Counted from the stretch's first letter, positions 53,453 through 63,527 are shown. The stretch: DNA of 64,000 nucleotides from Hellea sp. (GCA_020629135.1 JAHDDX010000001.1:32456-96455), one strand, 5' to 3'. Made by a program: numbers and translations. The notes: a model not told the origin generated them from the letters alone.

Positions 53453-53500
53453 CGTAAGAGATTCAAGTGCCGTTTCATTTTAACACCGAGTTATCATCCC

Positions 53501-54889
53501 ATGCAATTTCTACCTGTCCATATTGATACCGCGAATAAAGATGTCTGGGTCTTTGGGGGCGGCTCTGCAGCTGAAGCCAAGCTCCGGACGCTTGTAAAAT
53601 CAAAGGCCAATATACGGGTGTTTGCGGATCATCAGACCTCAGAAATCCACCGGTGGGCAGAAAAGGGTCGTGTTGTTTTGGAAGATGCATCGGCTAATTT
53701 TGAGGCGTTTCCTCGTCCGGTTTTGATATATACGGCGCAGCCAGATGAAGATTTGAACCTTGAGATGGCCAAATGGGCCAGGGATAACGGTATTTTGATA
53801 AATGCCGCGGACCAGAAAAATGCCTGCGATTTTCATTCGCCCGCAATCGTGGACCGTTCCCCCGTCATTGTTTCAATTGGGTCTGGCGGAACTTCGCCTG
53901 GTCTTGCGAGAGCCTTAAAGAATAAAATCGAACAATTTCTGCCAGATCAAACCGGGCGGATTGCGTCGAGCTTTGGTGATATACGGGCAAGGCTCTCCGC
54001 GCTATTACCAAGTGCCGATTCTAAGCAGAAAATCTGGGCGCAATTTTTTGGAAACCATGATTTGGAAGAAATTTTAAGTGGCGCGCCGTCTCAGTTAGAG
54101 GCACAAGTTCTAGAGGCTCTCAATCAAGACGAACAACAAATTGGTTCGGTTAGTCTTGTCGGCGCAGGGCCCGGTGATTTTGAGTTGTTGACATTTAAGG
54201 CGGCACGTCTGTTGGAGCAGGCTGACGTGGTTATTTATGATCGACTGGTTGGAGAGCGGGTGCTGGACCTTGCCCGCCGGGAAGCAAAATTTATTTATGT
54301 CGGTAAAACGCCTTACAAAGCTTCGATATCTCAGGCTGATATCAATGAAATCATTATTGAGGAAGCAAGGCAAGGACATAAGGTTGTTCGGCTAAAGGGC
54401 GGAGATCCCTCAATTTTTGGGCGCGCTGATGAAGAAATTAATGCATTGCGAAATGCTGAGATACCCTATGAGATCGTGCCGGGCATAACCGCAGCTGCGG
54501 CGTCAGCCGCCAGTGCCGGCATTTCGCTGACAACGCGGGAACATAACCGCTCTGTGACCTTTATGACCGGCCATGGTGCCAAAGGTTATGCTGAGCATGA
54601 TTGGAAAGTATTTGCTGAGCCGGGTGCGCGGGCGGCGGTTTATATGGGCGTCGGAGCTGCACGGTTCATTCAAGGTCGTTTATTGATACACGGCGCAAAT
54701 AAGAGCAAACCTGTCACGATTGTCGAAAACGCCTCTCTCGAGACGGAAAAAATCGTTCATTCTAACTTGGAAAACCTTCCGCAAGACCTTGAAAAATATG
54801 GGATAAATGGCCCGGCAATATTATTGCTTGGCTACGCATCTGATTTTGAGATTTCAGAGGAAAAATTGCGTGAAAAGGCAGTGTCATGA
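53501..54889 (+). CDS. cysG: Siroheme synthase (fused precorrin-2 dehydrogenase/ferrochelatase and uroporphyrinogen methyltransferase)
   Basis: 462 residues. The N-terminal dehydrogenase/chelatase half (about 1-205) has the NAD-binding VWVFGGGSAAEAKLRTLV and NAADQKNACDF...SGGTSPGLARALKNKIE. The C-terminal SUMT half (about 215-455) has GAGPGDFELLTFKAARLLEQADVVIYDRLV, VRLKGGDPSIFGRADEE and VPGITAAAASAASAGISLTTREH. It makes siroheme, the prosthetic group of the sulfite reductase encoded two genes downstream. The stop overlaps the DUF2849 start by four bases (ATGA). Confidence 0.96.
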   Translation: MQFLPVHIDTANKDVWVFGGGSAAEAKLRTLVKSKANIRVFADHQTSEIHRWAEKGRVVLEDASANFEAFPRPVLIYTAQPDEDLNLEMAKWARDNGILINAADQKNACDFHSPAIVDRSPVIVSIGSGGTSPGLARALKNKIEQFLPDQTGRIASSFGDIRARLSALLPSADSKQKIWAQFFGNHDLEEILSGAPSQLEAQVLEALNQDEQQIGSVSLVGAGPGDFELLTFKAARLLEQADVVIYDRLVGERVLDLARREAKFIYVGKTPYKASISQADINEIIIEEARQGHKVVRLKGGDPSIFGRADEEINALRNAEIPYEIVPGITAAAASAASAGISLTTREHNRSVTFMTGHGAKGYAEHDWKVFAEPGARAAVYMGVGAARFIQGRLLIHGANKSKPVTIVENASLETEKIVHSNLENLPQDLEKYGINGPAILLLGYASDFEISEEKLREKAVS

Positions 54890-55197
54890 GTACGTCTAAA
54901 CACAAGGGCAAGGGGCCTCAGGTGATGACCGCAAATGACCTCAAAGATGGTCTGGTTGTTTGGCTGACCCCGGAATGGATGTGGTCCAATCGTTTCCAAG
55001 AGGCGTTCAAGACCGAAGATCCGGACCAGATCGAACAGATGCGCGCTGTCGCGGATCGGGATGAAGCCGCCAATATTATTGTTGGGGCCTATTTCATTGA
55101 TATTGATCCAACAACCGGAAAGCCGGCCCGGTATCGTGAGAAATTCAGAGTCAGTGGGCCGACCAATGACCTTAGCTACTCGAAAGATGGGGCTTAA
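54886..55197 (+). CDS. DUF2849 family protein
   Basis: 103 residues. TANDLKDGLVVWLTPEWMW near the N-terminus and FIDIDPTTGKPARYREKFRVSGPTNDLSY near the C-terminus match DUF2849, a family found almost only beside cysI or cysH in alphaproteobacteria. It sits between cysG and cysI with overlap or a two-base gap. The constant linkage suggests a part in sulfite reduction (possibly electron delivery or assembly), but no activity is known. Confidence 0.9.
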   Translation: MSTSKHKGKGPQVMTANDLKDGLVVWLTPEWMWSNRFQEAFKTEDPDQIEQMRAVADRDEAANIIVGAYFIDIDPTTGKPARYREKFRVSGPTNDLSYSKDGA

Positions 55198-55199
55198 CC

Positions 55200-56852
55200 A
55201 TGTATCGTTATGATGAATTTGATCACGAGGTCGTGCAGGGCCGAGTTCGACAGTTTCGCGGACAGGTCGAACGGCGTTTATCCGGTGCTCTGACAGAGGA
55301 CCAGTTTAGACCATTGCGTCTGATGAACGGGCTTTATCTGCAATTACATGCCTATATGTTACGTGTTGCGATCCCTTATGGAACCCTTAACGCGGCACAG
55401 ATGCGGCAACTGGCCATGATCGCTGACAAATATGACCGGGGTTATGGTCACATCACAACGCGTCAAAATATCCAGTATAATTGGCCCGAGCTGACAGATG
55501 TTCCTGATATTTTACAGGATCTGGCGGATGTGGAAATGCACTGTTTTCAGACTTCGGGGAATTGTATTCGCAACGTGACCTCAGACCCTTATGCCGGTGC
55601 AACGGCCGAAGAGATTGAAGACCCGCGTCCTACAGCAGAACTATTGCGCCAATGGTCAACAATGCATCCGGAGTTCGCCTTTCTGCCTCGGAAATTTAAA
55701 ATTGCCGTAACCGCATCCGAAACGGATCGCGCGGTTATTCGAGCTCATGATATCGGCATTGAAATAGTCAAGAATGACTCTGGCGAAATTGGATATCATA
55801 TTTTAGTCGGGGGTGGCTTGGGGCGCACGCCTATCATTGGGCAAACATTGCGTGAATTCCTGCCAAGAGATGAGCTACTGCCATATCTTGAAGCAGTGAT
55901 GCGCGTGTATAATCGCTATGGGCGCCGGGACAATAAGTACAAAGCCCGGATCAAAATTCTGGTGATGGAAACAGGCATTGAGGCGTTTAAAGAAATGGTC
56001 GATGCTGAATTTGCGACACTGGAACCCAGTGAAATCCGGGTCTCTGATGCTGAGCTTGATCGAATTTCAGCTTATTTCGCAGGTCCAAAATTCGAAGCTG
56101 AACCCAATACAAAAGACTTTGACAATCGCAAGAGTTCTGATCCGGACTTTGCGGCCTGGGCTGACAATAATCTATCTGAGCATAAACAGCCGGGATATGC
56201 GATCGTCAATATTTCCCTGAAAACCCTGGACCGTGCGCCTGGTGATTTGACATCGGATCAGATGCGTCAGGTCGCAGACTTGGCGGAAGCTTATAGTTTT
56301 GGGGAAATCCGAACGACCCACCAGCAGAATCTAGTGCTGCCTCACGTGAAAATCGATGACTTGCCTCGTCTTTATGATGAACTTGCAAAGGGCGGCCTGG
56401 CCGAAGCCAATATCGGGTTAATCTCAGATATAATTTGTTGTCCGGGTATGGATTATTGCGCCCTGGCAACAGCGCGTTCCATCCCACTTGCTGAAGCCAT
56501 TTCAGAACGCTTCAGTGATCCTGGACGTCAAAAAGCGATTGGCGAAATGCAGATCAAGATATCTGGATGCATAAATGCCTGTGGTCACCATCACGTAGGC
56601 CATATTGGAATTTTGGGCTTAGAAAAGGCCGGCGTGGAATTTTACCAAGTCAAACTAGGTGGTGATGCCAGCGAGACAGCCTCAATCGGGCAGGTTACCG
56701 GTCCAGGATTTTCACAAGATGAATTGATCGACGGCATAGAACGACTGGTCGATTATTATCTGGAAAACAAAAATCAGAATGAGCGATTTATCGATACTTT
56801 TAAAAGGGTCGGCATCGCGCCGTTCAAAGAGGTGCTTTATGAGCAAGCCTAA
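55200..56852 (+). CDS. cysI: Sulfite reductase hemoprotein (nitrite/sulfite reductase family)
   Basis: 550 residues with the duplicated ferredoxin-like and siroheme domains. The siroheme/4Fe-4S ligands appear as DIICCPGMDYCALATARSIP and KISGCINACGHHHVGHIGILG (C-x5-C and C-x3-C). The first half has the matching HCFQTSGNCIRNVTSDP and GHITTRQNIQYNW. It reduces sulfite to sulfide by six electrons. No flavoprotein CysJ is encoded here, so electrons probably come from ferredoxin or another donor. Its stop overlaps the cysH start by 14 bases. Confidence 0.95.
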   Translation: MYRYDEFDHEVVQGRVRQFRGQVERRLSGALTEDQFRPLRLMNGLYLQLHAYMLRVAIPYGTLNAAQMRQLAMIADKYDRGYGHITTRQNIQYNWPELTDVPDILQDLADVEMHCFQTSGNCIRNVTSDPYAGATAEEIEDPRPTAELLRQWSTMHPEFAFLPRKFKIAVTASETDRAVIRAHDIGIEIVKNDSGEIGYHILVGGGLGRTPIIGQTLREFLPRDELLPYLEAVMRVYNRYGRRDNKYKARIKILVMETGIEAFKEMVDAEFATLEPSEIRVSDAELDRISAYFAGPKFEAEPNTKDFDNRKSSDPDFAAWADNNLSEHKQPGYAIVNISLKTLDRAPGDLTSDQMRQVADLAEAYSFGEIRTTHQQNLVLPHVKIDDLPRLYDELAKGGLAEANIGLISDIICCPGMDYCALATARSIPLAEAISERFSDPGRQKAIGEMQIKISGCINACGHHHVGHIGILGLEKAGVEFYQVKLGGDASETASIGQVTGPGFSQDELIDGIERLVDYYLENKNQNERFIDTFKRVGIAPFKEVLYEQA

Positions 56853-58029
56853 TATATTGATAAAAGATGGTCGCGCGCATTCGGCGGATGATCTTGAATC
56901 GGTTCCTGATCTCGATGGTTTTCTCGCAAGTAATATGGGCGACGAAGTCCGCTTGCAAAATGATGTCGACCTTAAAGTCCTTGCAATTCATCTTCCGAAA
57001 TTGTCGACAATATTGATCGAATTCCCGGTATTTGCGGATGGAAGAGGGTTTTCCCTCGCGCGCGAACTCCGCAAAAAATATGGGTTTCGCGGCACCTTAA
57101 TTGCGGATGGCCCTTTGATTCCGGATCAATATGCTTTTGCAATTCAATGTGGTTTTGACGGCGTGAAAGTCGACGGTGAAACCTATGGACGGCAAGCGGA
57201 GATCCATTGGTTTAATGCCTTGAACGATTTTGGTTTGGCTTATCAACGTGGTTACACATTTAGGAATGGGCCTTCGGTCAGTGTGTTTGATGCCCGCGCA
57301 ACATCCGAAGCGGCGAAAATTAGTGATGACCCTTATTTTGGTCTCTCAGCCGAACAGGCTTTAAAGCGGGCTATTGAGGACTATGAAGGTAATATTGTTC
57401 TAGCATCATCCATGGGAATAGATAGTGCAGTCCTTTTACACATGGTCGCCCAGATTGATAAAAACCTACCGATCGTCTTTCTGGATACGGGCAAACATTT
57501 CCGCGAAACCCTGCAATATAGAGATCAGTTGATTGATCAGCTCGATCTCACGAATTTTATCAATGTGACGCCGGACTCAAAAGCTCTTGAGGTTGAAGAC
57601 TCAGATGGGACCTTGTTTGAGAGCGATCCGGATGCCTGTTGCGACCTTAGAAAAGTCCGGCCATTGGCAGGTACAATTGAAAAATATGCCGCCCGCATCA
57701 CAGGTCGTAAACGCTATCAAACCCCGGACCGGGCAAGCATGCCTATTCTTGAGCGTGTCGAAGGCGAACAAGCTAAGCTCAATCCATTAGCTTATTGGAC
57801 GGCTAAGGATGTGACTGGATACCTGCGTAAATTTAACCTGCCGGTTCACCCCTTATTAGCACTAGGTTTTCTGTCCATCGGTTGTCAGCCTTGTACGACC
57901 CGCGTGGCTGATGGTGAAGATGAACGGGCTGGACGTTGGCGCAATACCGGCAAGATAGAATGCGGTATCCATTTTGTTGACGGCAAGTGGGTTCAGGCAC
58001 CGAACAAATCTTCATTTGAGGTTTTTTAG
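56839..58029 (+). CDS. cysH: DUF934 domain fused to (phospho)adenylylsulfate reductase
   Basis: 396 residues in two parts. Residues 1-150 are a DUF934 domain (LPKLSTILIEFPVFADGRGFSLARELRKKYGFRGTLIADGPLIPDQYAFAIQCGFDGV). Residues 165-396 are a CysH reductase with SSMGIDSAVLLHMV (PP-loop) and FLDTGKHFRETLQYRD. The 4Fe-4S-type cysteines are CC in DACCDLRKVRPL and CxxC in GCQPCTTRV, and the catalytic Cys is in ECGIH. The four ligands indicate the cluster-containing (APS-type) enzyme. In many relatives these are two separate genes. The start is ATG 56839, overlapping cysI. Confidence 0.93.
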   Translation: MSKPNILIKDGRAHSADDLESVPDLDGFLASNMGDEVRLQNDVDLKVLAIHLPKLSTILIEFPVFADGRGFSLARELRKKYGFRGTLIADGPLIPDQYAFAIQCGFDGVKVDGETYGRQAEIHWFNALNDFGLAYQRGYTFRNGPSVSVFDARATSEAAKISDDPYFGLSAEQALKRAIEDYEGNIVLASSMGIDSAVLLHMVAQIDKNLPIVFLDTGKHFRETLQYRDQLIDQLDLTNFINVTPDSKALEVEDSDGTLFESDPDACCDLRKVRPLAGTIEKYAARITGRKRYQTPDRASMPILERVEGEQAKLNPLAYWTAKDVTGYLRKFNLPVHPLLALGFLSIGCQPCTTRVADGEDERAGRWRNTGKIECGIHFVDGKWVQAPNKSSFEVF

Positions 58030-58083
58030 TGCAAAGGCGTCTTTGAGTTTGCCGCCAGTCAATTCCCGGCTTATATTCATGTC

Positions 58084-60303
58084 GTGAATAAACCCGCAGA
58101 TATCAGCGTTGAACATGCCTATCCGAGCGAAGCGGAACTGGTTGAACTCGTGCGCGATTATGATCCATCCGTGGATGTGGAGCTGCTTGGCAAAGCTTAT
58201 AATCTGACTATTAGCGCCCATGGCGATCAAATGCGTCACTCAGGCGACCCATATTATGCGCACCCGATAGAGGTAGCCCGGATTTTGGCGGGGTTGCATC
58301 TGGATGTACAATCGATCTGTACGGCCTTGTTGCATGATGTGTTGGAAGATACCGACATTTCCTATGACGACCTTGCAGGCATGTTCGGCGAAGAAATTGC
58401 CGATCTGGTCAATGGTGTGACCAAGTTAGGGCAGGTCGAGCTATCAATTCCAAACGCGTCTCGACAGCGTCAACAGGCCGAAAATTTCCAAAAATTCGTA
58501 TTGGCCATGAGCCGTGACGTCCGGGTGCTTCTGGTCAAACTCTGTGACCGATTACATAATATGCGTACCTTGCAATTTCACCCCAAGCAGTCTTCTCGCG
58601 AGCGCATTGCCCGCGAAACGCTGGATATTTATGCACCATTGGCGCGGCGGATCGGTGTCGACCGAATTTGCTCAGAGCTAGAAAATCTTTCGTTCAAATT
58701 TCTTAATCCGTCGGCTTTTGAAAGTATCAATAAACGTCTGGACTCTTGGCGGGCAGATCAGCGCACGGCGATTTCCCAAATGTCAGTCGCGCTACGGGAT
58801 CTCATGGATAGCGCCAATATTCAGGCCAGGATCTATGGGCGCGAAAAACGAGCCTATGCGATCTGGCGTAAACTGGAGCGCCAGGGCATTAGTTTTGAGG
58901 ATGTGGCCGATATTTACGCGTTTCGGATTGTCGTAGATAAGGCCGATAGCTGTTACCGGGTTCTTGGGTTATTGCACGGGCATTACCGCTGTGTGCCGGG
59001 GCGTTTTCGTGATTTTATCTCGGTTCCGAAATCCAATGGCTATCAAACCCTTCATACGACGATTTTAGGGCCTGAAAACAAACGCCTTGAAATTCAAATT
59101 CGCACTGAACGCATGGAAGACGTGGCCGAGCGGGGCGTTGCGGCGCACTGGACTTATAAAAACGAAAGCTATGCCTATGATCCAGACCGGGCCAGCGACA
59201 GTGGTGGTGATCCGTTAGCGCGCCTTCGTCCTTTTGTAGAAATGATGGAGCAAAGCGGCGATGCGGACGAGTTTTTGGAACATGCCAAGCTTGAAATGTT
59301 CGCGGATCAGGTTTTTACCTTCACCCCCAAAGGCGATCTGATTTCTTTACCTCGAGGCGCCACGCCATTGGATTTTGCTTATGCGGTCCATACGAAGATT
59401 GGGGATACCTGTATTGGGGCGATCATCAATAATCGCGAGCGTCCGCTTAGAACCCGCTTGCAAAACGGGGATGTCGTCAAAATTATTCGGGGTGGTCAGG
59501 CGGAACCACGCCCCGGATGGGAAAGCATGGTCATAACTGGTAAGGCACGATCTGCGTTGCGTCGCTTGACCCGTGCCAGTGAAGCGCAGGAATTTAGGCG
59601 TATCGGTTTAATGCTCGCCGAACATGCCTTTGCGCGAGAGGACAAGGATTTCAGTGAAAGCTCACTAACCGATACATTGAAGCGCATGAATTTTGAAACC
59701 CATGAAGACCTTTACGAGGCTATGGGGCGCGGCAATGTCTCCATTCAACAATTTATGGACGGTGTTTTTCCGGGGCGTAAAGAAACGACTTCAATATATG
59801 ATTTGTCGAAACGCGATTTTATCAGCGATAAGACGGCTAAACTTTATGTCAAAGGTGACGGGCTGACCGCTGGGGTAAGTCTGCATTTCGGTGATTGTTG
59901 TTCGCCGATTCCCGGGGATCGTATTGTCGGCATTCGTGAGCCCGGAAAAGGTGTCGTCATTCACACAATCGATTGTGAGCTTCTCGAAGAATTTGAAGAA
60001 AACCAGGATGTCTGGCTGGATATTGGCTGGCGTCGTTCTGTGCAGCATGCCGCGTCTACGGGCCGGGTCACGGCGACACTGGAACATGTACCTGGCGCTC
60101 TGGCCGATGTCACAAAGATCATCGGGGAAGCCGGGGGCAATTTGACTAACATCAAAACCGTATCCCGGAGCCCGACATTTTTTGATATGATCATTGATAT
60201 TGAGGTGCGCGACAATCGGCATCTCTTACAAATTATTGCAGCCATGCGTGCCAGCACCTATGTGGTGTCCGCACAACGCACCCGGGCCGCGCTCGAAACC
60301 TGA
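58084..60303 (+). CDS. rsh: Bifunctional (p)ppGpp synthetase/hydrolase (Rel/SpoT homologue)
   Basis: 739 residues from a GTG start. The HD hydrolase domain shows RHSGDPYYAHPIEVARIL and LLHDVLEDTDISY (His and HD). The synthetase domain has the YGREKRAYAIWRKLERQGISFEDVADIYAFRIVV segment and FRDFISVPKSNGYQTLHTTI. TGS (TPKGDLISLPRGATPLDFAYAVHT), a zinc-finger/helical region and a C-terminal ACT domain (ATLEHVPGALADVTKIIGEAGGN) follow. It makes and degrades the starvation alarmone. It heads the rsh-pyrE-pdxJ-acpS-lepB-rnc-era cluster. Confidence 0.96.
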   Translation: MNKPADISVEHAYPSEAELVELVRDYDPSVDVELLGKAYNLTISAHGDQMRHSGDPYYAHPIEVARILAGLHLDVQSICTALLHDVLEDTDISYDDLAGMFGEEIADLVNGVTKLGQVELSIPNASRQRQQAENFQKFVLAMSRDVRVLLVKLCDRLHNMRTLQFHPKQSSRERIARETLDIYAPLARRIGVDRICSELENLSFKFLNPSAFESINKRLDSWRADQRTAISQMSVALRDLMDSANIQARIYGREKRAYAIWRKLERQGISFEDVADIYAFRIVVDKADSCYRVLGLLHGHYRCVPGRFRDFISVPKSNGYQTLHTTILGPENKRLEIQIRTERMEDVAERGVAAHWTYKNESYAYDPDRASDSGGDPLARLRPFVEMMEQSGDADEFLEHAKLEMFADQVFTFTPKGDLISLPRGATPLDFAYAVHTKIGDTCIGAIINNRERPLRTRLQNGDVVKIIRGGQAEPRPGWESMVITGKARSALRRLTRASEAQEFRRIGLMLAEHAFAREDKDFSESSLTDTLKRMNFETHEDLYEAMGRGNVSIQQFMDGVFPGRKETTSIYDLSKRDFISDKTAKLYVKGDGLTAGVSLHFGDCCSPIPGDRIVGIREPGKGVVIHTIDCELLEEFEENQDVWLDIGWRRSVQHAASTGRVTATLEHVPGALADVTKIIGEAGGNLTNIKTVSRSPTFFDMIIDIEVRDNRHLLQIIAAMRASTYVVSAQRTRAALET

Positions 60304-60318
60304 TCCAAAGAGGACAAA

Positions 60319-60903
60319 ATGAACACAGATGACGTTTTAGACGTATTCCGCGAGGCTGGCGCCTTATTGGAAGGGCATTTTATTCTATCTTCCGGCCTGA
60401 GAAGCCCGGTGTTTTTGCAAAAAGCTCTGATATTTAAGAACCCAAGACTGACATCAAAATTATGTAAGGCGCTTGCTGAAAAAGTTATGACCGAGTTTGA
60501 AGGTGAGATCGATATAATCGTCGCCCCGGCTATGGGCGGCGTTATACCGGGATATGAGACGGCCCGGCATATGGAGCTTGAATCTATTTTCACTGAGCGC
60601 GAAAACGGGGAATTTGCATTACGCCGCGGATTTTCGCTGGAACCCGGTCAACGGGTTCTGATGGTCGAGGACATTATCACGACCGGTCTTTCTTCGAGAG
60701 AATGTATCGAAAGCATTGAGAAGACGGGTGCCAAAGTCGTGGCCGGGGCCTGTCTGTTTGACCGCTCAAACGGGGAGGCAGATATCGGCGTGCCTTTAAT
60801 CAGCCTGGCAGCTCGAAAATTCCCCGCTTACGAAGCAGATAATCTTCCGGACGAGCTAAAAGATATTCCGGCGATTAAGCCGGGTAGCCGAGGCCTCGCA
60901 TGA
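60319..60903 (+). CDS. pyrE: Orotate phosphoribosyltransferase
   Basis: 194 residues, type I phosphoribosyltransferase. It joins orotate and PRPP to orotidylate. The PRPP motif is [19 protein letters not shown], preceded by [20 protein letters not shown] and by [17 protein letters not shown]. The start lies 15 bases after the rsh stop with AGAGGA upstream. It overlaps pdxJ by four bases. This is the variant of PyrE common in alphaproteobacteria. Confidence 0.95.
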   Translation: MNTDDVLDVFREAGALLEGHFILSSGLRSPVFLQKALIFKNPRLTSKLCKALAEKVMTEFEGEIDIIVAPAMGGVIPGYETARHMELESIFTERENGEFALRRGFSLEPGQRVLMVEDIITTGLSSRECIESIEKTGAKVVAGACLFDRSNGEADIGVPLISLAARKFPAYEADNLPDELKDIPAIKPGSRGLA

Positions 60904-61664
60904 ATTCAGCCAAACTCCGCCTAGGGGTCAATATTGATCATATCGCAACAGTGCGAAATGCGCGGGGTGGGATGCATCCGGATCCGGTTTCCGGAGCTTG
61001 GGCAGCTATTAAGAGCGGGGCCGATGGTATCACGGCCCATCTACGTGAAGACCGTCGCCATATCACAGATGATGATATGGAACGGCTTCAAATGTTATGT
61101 GAAAGCGAAAATATTCCGCTGAACATGGAAATGGCAGCGACCGAAGAAATGCTCGAAATCGCCAAACGCCTCAAACCTCATGCGGTTTGTCTTGTGCCAG
61201 AGCGACGGGAAGAACGGACGACCGAAGGTGGTTTGGATGTGGCAGGCCAACACAATACTCTGGTTCCGATAATACGCGAATTATCAGATAACGGGTCTCG
61301 GGTCTCGTTGTTTATTGAGGCCGATGAAAATCAAATTCGAGCGGCCAAAAGTACGAATGCGGCTGTGATCGAAATCCATACAGGTGCCTATGCGCACGCC
61401 TTAGATGATGAAAAAAATGATCTCGCGGCCTCAATTTTATCTTCGATGACTGAAGGGGCGGCCCTGGGCGACAAGCTTGGCCTGGAAATTCATGCGGGCC
61501 ATGGCATTACCTTTGACAATGTTCGAGAAATTGCGGCCATTCCGCAGGTCGTCGAACTTAATATCGGGCACTTTTTGATCGGTGAGGCGATATTTCACGG
61601 TATGGATTCCGTGATCAAGGAAATGCGGGCTTGCATGGATGAAGTTCGTGGGAATTCTGGATGA
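60900..61664 (+). CDS. pdxJ: Pyridoxine 5'-phosphate synthase
   Basis: 254 residues, TIM barrel. It condenses 1-deoxyxylulose-5-phosphate with aminoacetone-3-phosphate in the DXP-dependent B6 route. Characteristic segments are [55 protein letters not shown] and [14 protein letters not shown]. It overlaps pyrE and acpS by four bases each. The aminotransferase at the left end and other PLP enzymes depend on its product. Confidence 0.96.
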   Translation: MNSAKLRLGVNIDHIATVRNARGGMHPDPVSGAWAAIKSGADGITAHLREDRRHITDDDMERLQMLCESENIPLNMEMAATEEMLEIAKRLKPHAVCLVPERREERTTEGGLDVAGQHNTLVPIIRELSDNGSRVSLFIEADENQIRAAKSTNAAVIEIHTGAYAHALDDEKNDLAASILSSMTEGAALGDKLGLEIHAGHGITFDNVREIAAIPQVVELNIGHFLIGEAIFHGMDSVIKEMRACMDEVRGNSG

Positions 61665-62056
61665 TAATTGGAATTGGTACAGATATTTGTGACATTCGGC
61701 GGATCGAGAAATCTATTGAAAAATTTGGCGATCGATTTCTGGACAAGATTTTTACGCAGTTTGAACAGGCTTATTGCGAGTCTAAATCCGGCAAAGCGGC
61801 CTATTACGCCAAACGATTTGCGGCAAAAGAGGCGGTCGCAAAAGCCCTGGCGGGCGCAGAAACCGGGGCCCTATCATGGCACGATGTTGAGGTTTCAAAC
61901 GATCCATCTGGCCGTCCGACTATTAATCTTTACGGAAAAGCCAAAAAAAGACTTGAGCAACACACGCAAAATAAGGCAAGCGTGGCGGTTCATATCAGTT
62001 TAAGCGATGATTATCCCTATGCCTTGGCCTATGCGATAGTTGAATCGCGGGCGTAA
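61661..62056 (+). CDS. acpS: Holo-[acyl-carrier-protein] synthase
   Basis: 131 residues. It transfers phosphopantetheine from CoA to apo-[34 protein letters not shown] has the metal-binding Asp, and [16 protein letters not shown] the conserved Glu/Lys. It is placed between pdxJ and lepB as in many alphaproteobacteria. The ATG overlaps the pdxJ stop (ATGA), and 20 bases separate it from lepB. Confidence 0.95.
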   Translation: MIIGIGTDICDIRRIEKSIEKFGDRFLDKIFTQFEQAYCESKSGKAAYYAKRFAAKEAVAKALAGAETGALSWHDVEVSNDPSGRPTINLYGKAKKRLEQHTQNKASVAVHISLSDDYPYALAYAIVESRA

Positions 62057-62076
62057 GCCCTTAATACGGTCGAGAC

Positions 62077-62823
62077 ATGGCACGAAAAAAAGTAGAATCG
62101 AAAGCAGGCGGGATCGGCGAAGTTTTTGCGACTTTGTTTTGGGCCCTGCTAATCGCGATGCTGGTTCGGACTTTTTTGTTTCAGCCCTTTCATATTCCCT
62201 CCGGGTCTATGCAGCCAAACCTTTTGGTGGGCGATTATGTCATTACGTCGAAATATTCCTTGGGTTACGGAAAATACGCTGCAGATCCCATTCCATTACC
62301 GGTTCCAGAGGGGCGATTGTTTGAACGTTCGCCGGATCGCGGCGATATAGTCGTATTCCGTCCTGAAGGGTTAAAGCGCAATTTTATAAAACGCTTAGTT
62401 GGTTTACCCGGCGATGAAATACAGATGAAAAACGGTCTGGTTTATGTCAACGGAACGCCCGTTGAGGCCGAAAAGATTCCATTGGACAGCAAGTCTATTG
62501 AGGGCGGCGTTGAATATTGGCAGGAAAGCCTCCCAAATGGACGCACTTATCAAATCCTGGATTCTGAAAAGAATAGTCCGGCCGATAACACCGAGCCCTA
62601 TATCATTCCGAGCGGTTATTATTTCATGATGGGCGATAACCGGGACGAATCCGGTGATAGTCGTATGACCGTCACAGAAGGCGGCGCCGGCCTGGTTCCA
62701 GCCGAAAATATTGTCGGGCGTGCGGAATTCATACTTTTGTCGGTGACGGAGGATTTTTCGATAGTCCGCCCTTGGACCTGGTTGAATATGCGTGGCAATC
62801 GGTTTGTTGTGGGGCTGCGATGA
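62077..62823 (+). CDS. lepB: Signal peptidase I
   Basis: 248 residues. A transmembrane helix (about 13-32) precedes the catalytic Ser in IPSGSMQPNLLVGDYVI (box B) and the catalytic Lys in RGDIVVFRP...NFIKRLVGLPGDEI (box D). Box E is MMGDNRDESGDSR. It cleaves Sec and Tat signal peptides, several of which are encoded in this window. The only other hydrophobic anchor is the N-terminal one, as in most single-span alphaproteobacterial enzymes. It overlaps rnc by four bases. Confidence 0.96.
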   Translation: MARKKVESKAGGIGEVFATLFWALLIAMLVRTFLFQPFHIPSGSMQPNLLVGDYVITSKYSLGYGKYAADPIPLPVPEGRLFERSPDRGDIVVFRPEGLKRNFIKRLVGLPGDEIQMKNGLVYVNGTPVEAEKIPLDSKSIEGGVEYWQESLPNGRTYQILDSEKNSPADNTEPYIIPSGYYFMMGDNRDESGDSRMTVTEGGAGLVPAENIVGRAEFILLSVTEDFSIVRPWTWLNMRGNRFVVGLR

Positions 62824-63527
62824 GTGCCTATTCAAATCGCCTCGAAGATTTTCAGTCCCGGATTGGGTATCAGTTTAAAGACCAAAACCTGTTAGAACAG
62901 GCCTTGACACACACCTCTTTTCTGAACGGTCGAAAGAATATTCCCGATAATGAACGGCTTGAATTCTTAGGCGATCGTGTATTGGGCTTGCTAACCGCCG
63001 AAAGACTGTACCGTGAAAGTGATGATGTTGAAGGCAAGCTTGCTCGACGATTAAACGCACTGGTTCGTAAGGAAACCTGTGCGGATATCGCCCGCGAACT
63101 TGATTTTGGCGCTGTCTTAAAAATTTCAAAATCAGAAGAAAAACAAAAGGGTAGGGATAAAACCTCAATCCTCGGCGATGCCTGTGAAGCGGTCATGGCC
63201 GCCATTTATGTGGACGGGGGCTTTGACGCAGTTAGGGATTTTTATAATCGTTTCTGGGAAGGGCGTTTTTCAACAACCACAGGCGCGAACTCAAAGGACC
63301 CCAAAACCGAGTTACAGGAAAAGGCCGTGCGTCAAGGATATGGGCAGCCGGTCTATAAAGTCCTGGAACGCAAGGGCCCCGATCACAGACCCAATTTTGT
63401 TGTCGAAGTCGACGTCGAAGGATTTGGCACCGATAAGGGCGAAGGCCCCGCCAAGAAAAATGCAGAGCGTTTTGCGGCGTCCAACCTTCTCAAGCGCTTG
63501 AAAGCCAAACATGTCAATCCGAGATAA
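62820..63527 (+). CDS. rnc: Ribonuclease III
   Basis: 235 residues. The RNase III signature NERLEFLGDRVLGLLTAERLY holds the catalytic acids, with LGDACEAVMAAIYVDGGF as the second acidic site. A dsRNA-binding domain occupies about 160-230 (DPKTELQEKAVRQGYGQPVYKVLERKGPDHRPNFVVEVDV). It processes rRNA and structured mRNAs. The frame opens at 62772 within lepB; ATG 62820 overlaps the lepB stop by four bases and is chosen. It overlaps era by 17 bases. Confidence 0.95.
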   Translation: MSAYSNRLEDFQSRIGYQFKDQNLLEQALTHTSFLNGRKNIPDNERLEFLGDRVLGLLTAERLYRESDDVEGKLARRLNALVRKETCADIARELDFGAVLKISKSEEKQKGRDKTSILGDACEAVMAAIYVDGGFDAVRDFYNRFWEGRFSTTTGANSKDPKTELQEKAVRQGYGQPVYKVLERKGPDHRPNFVVEVDVEGFGTDKGEGPAKKNAERFAASNLLKRLKAKHVNPR

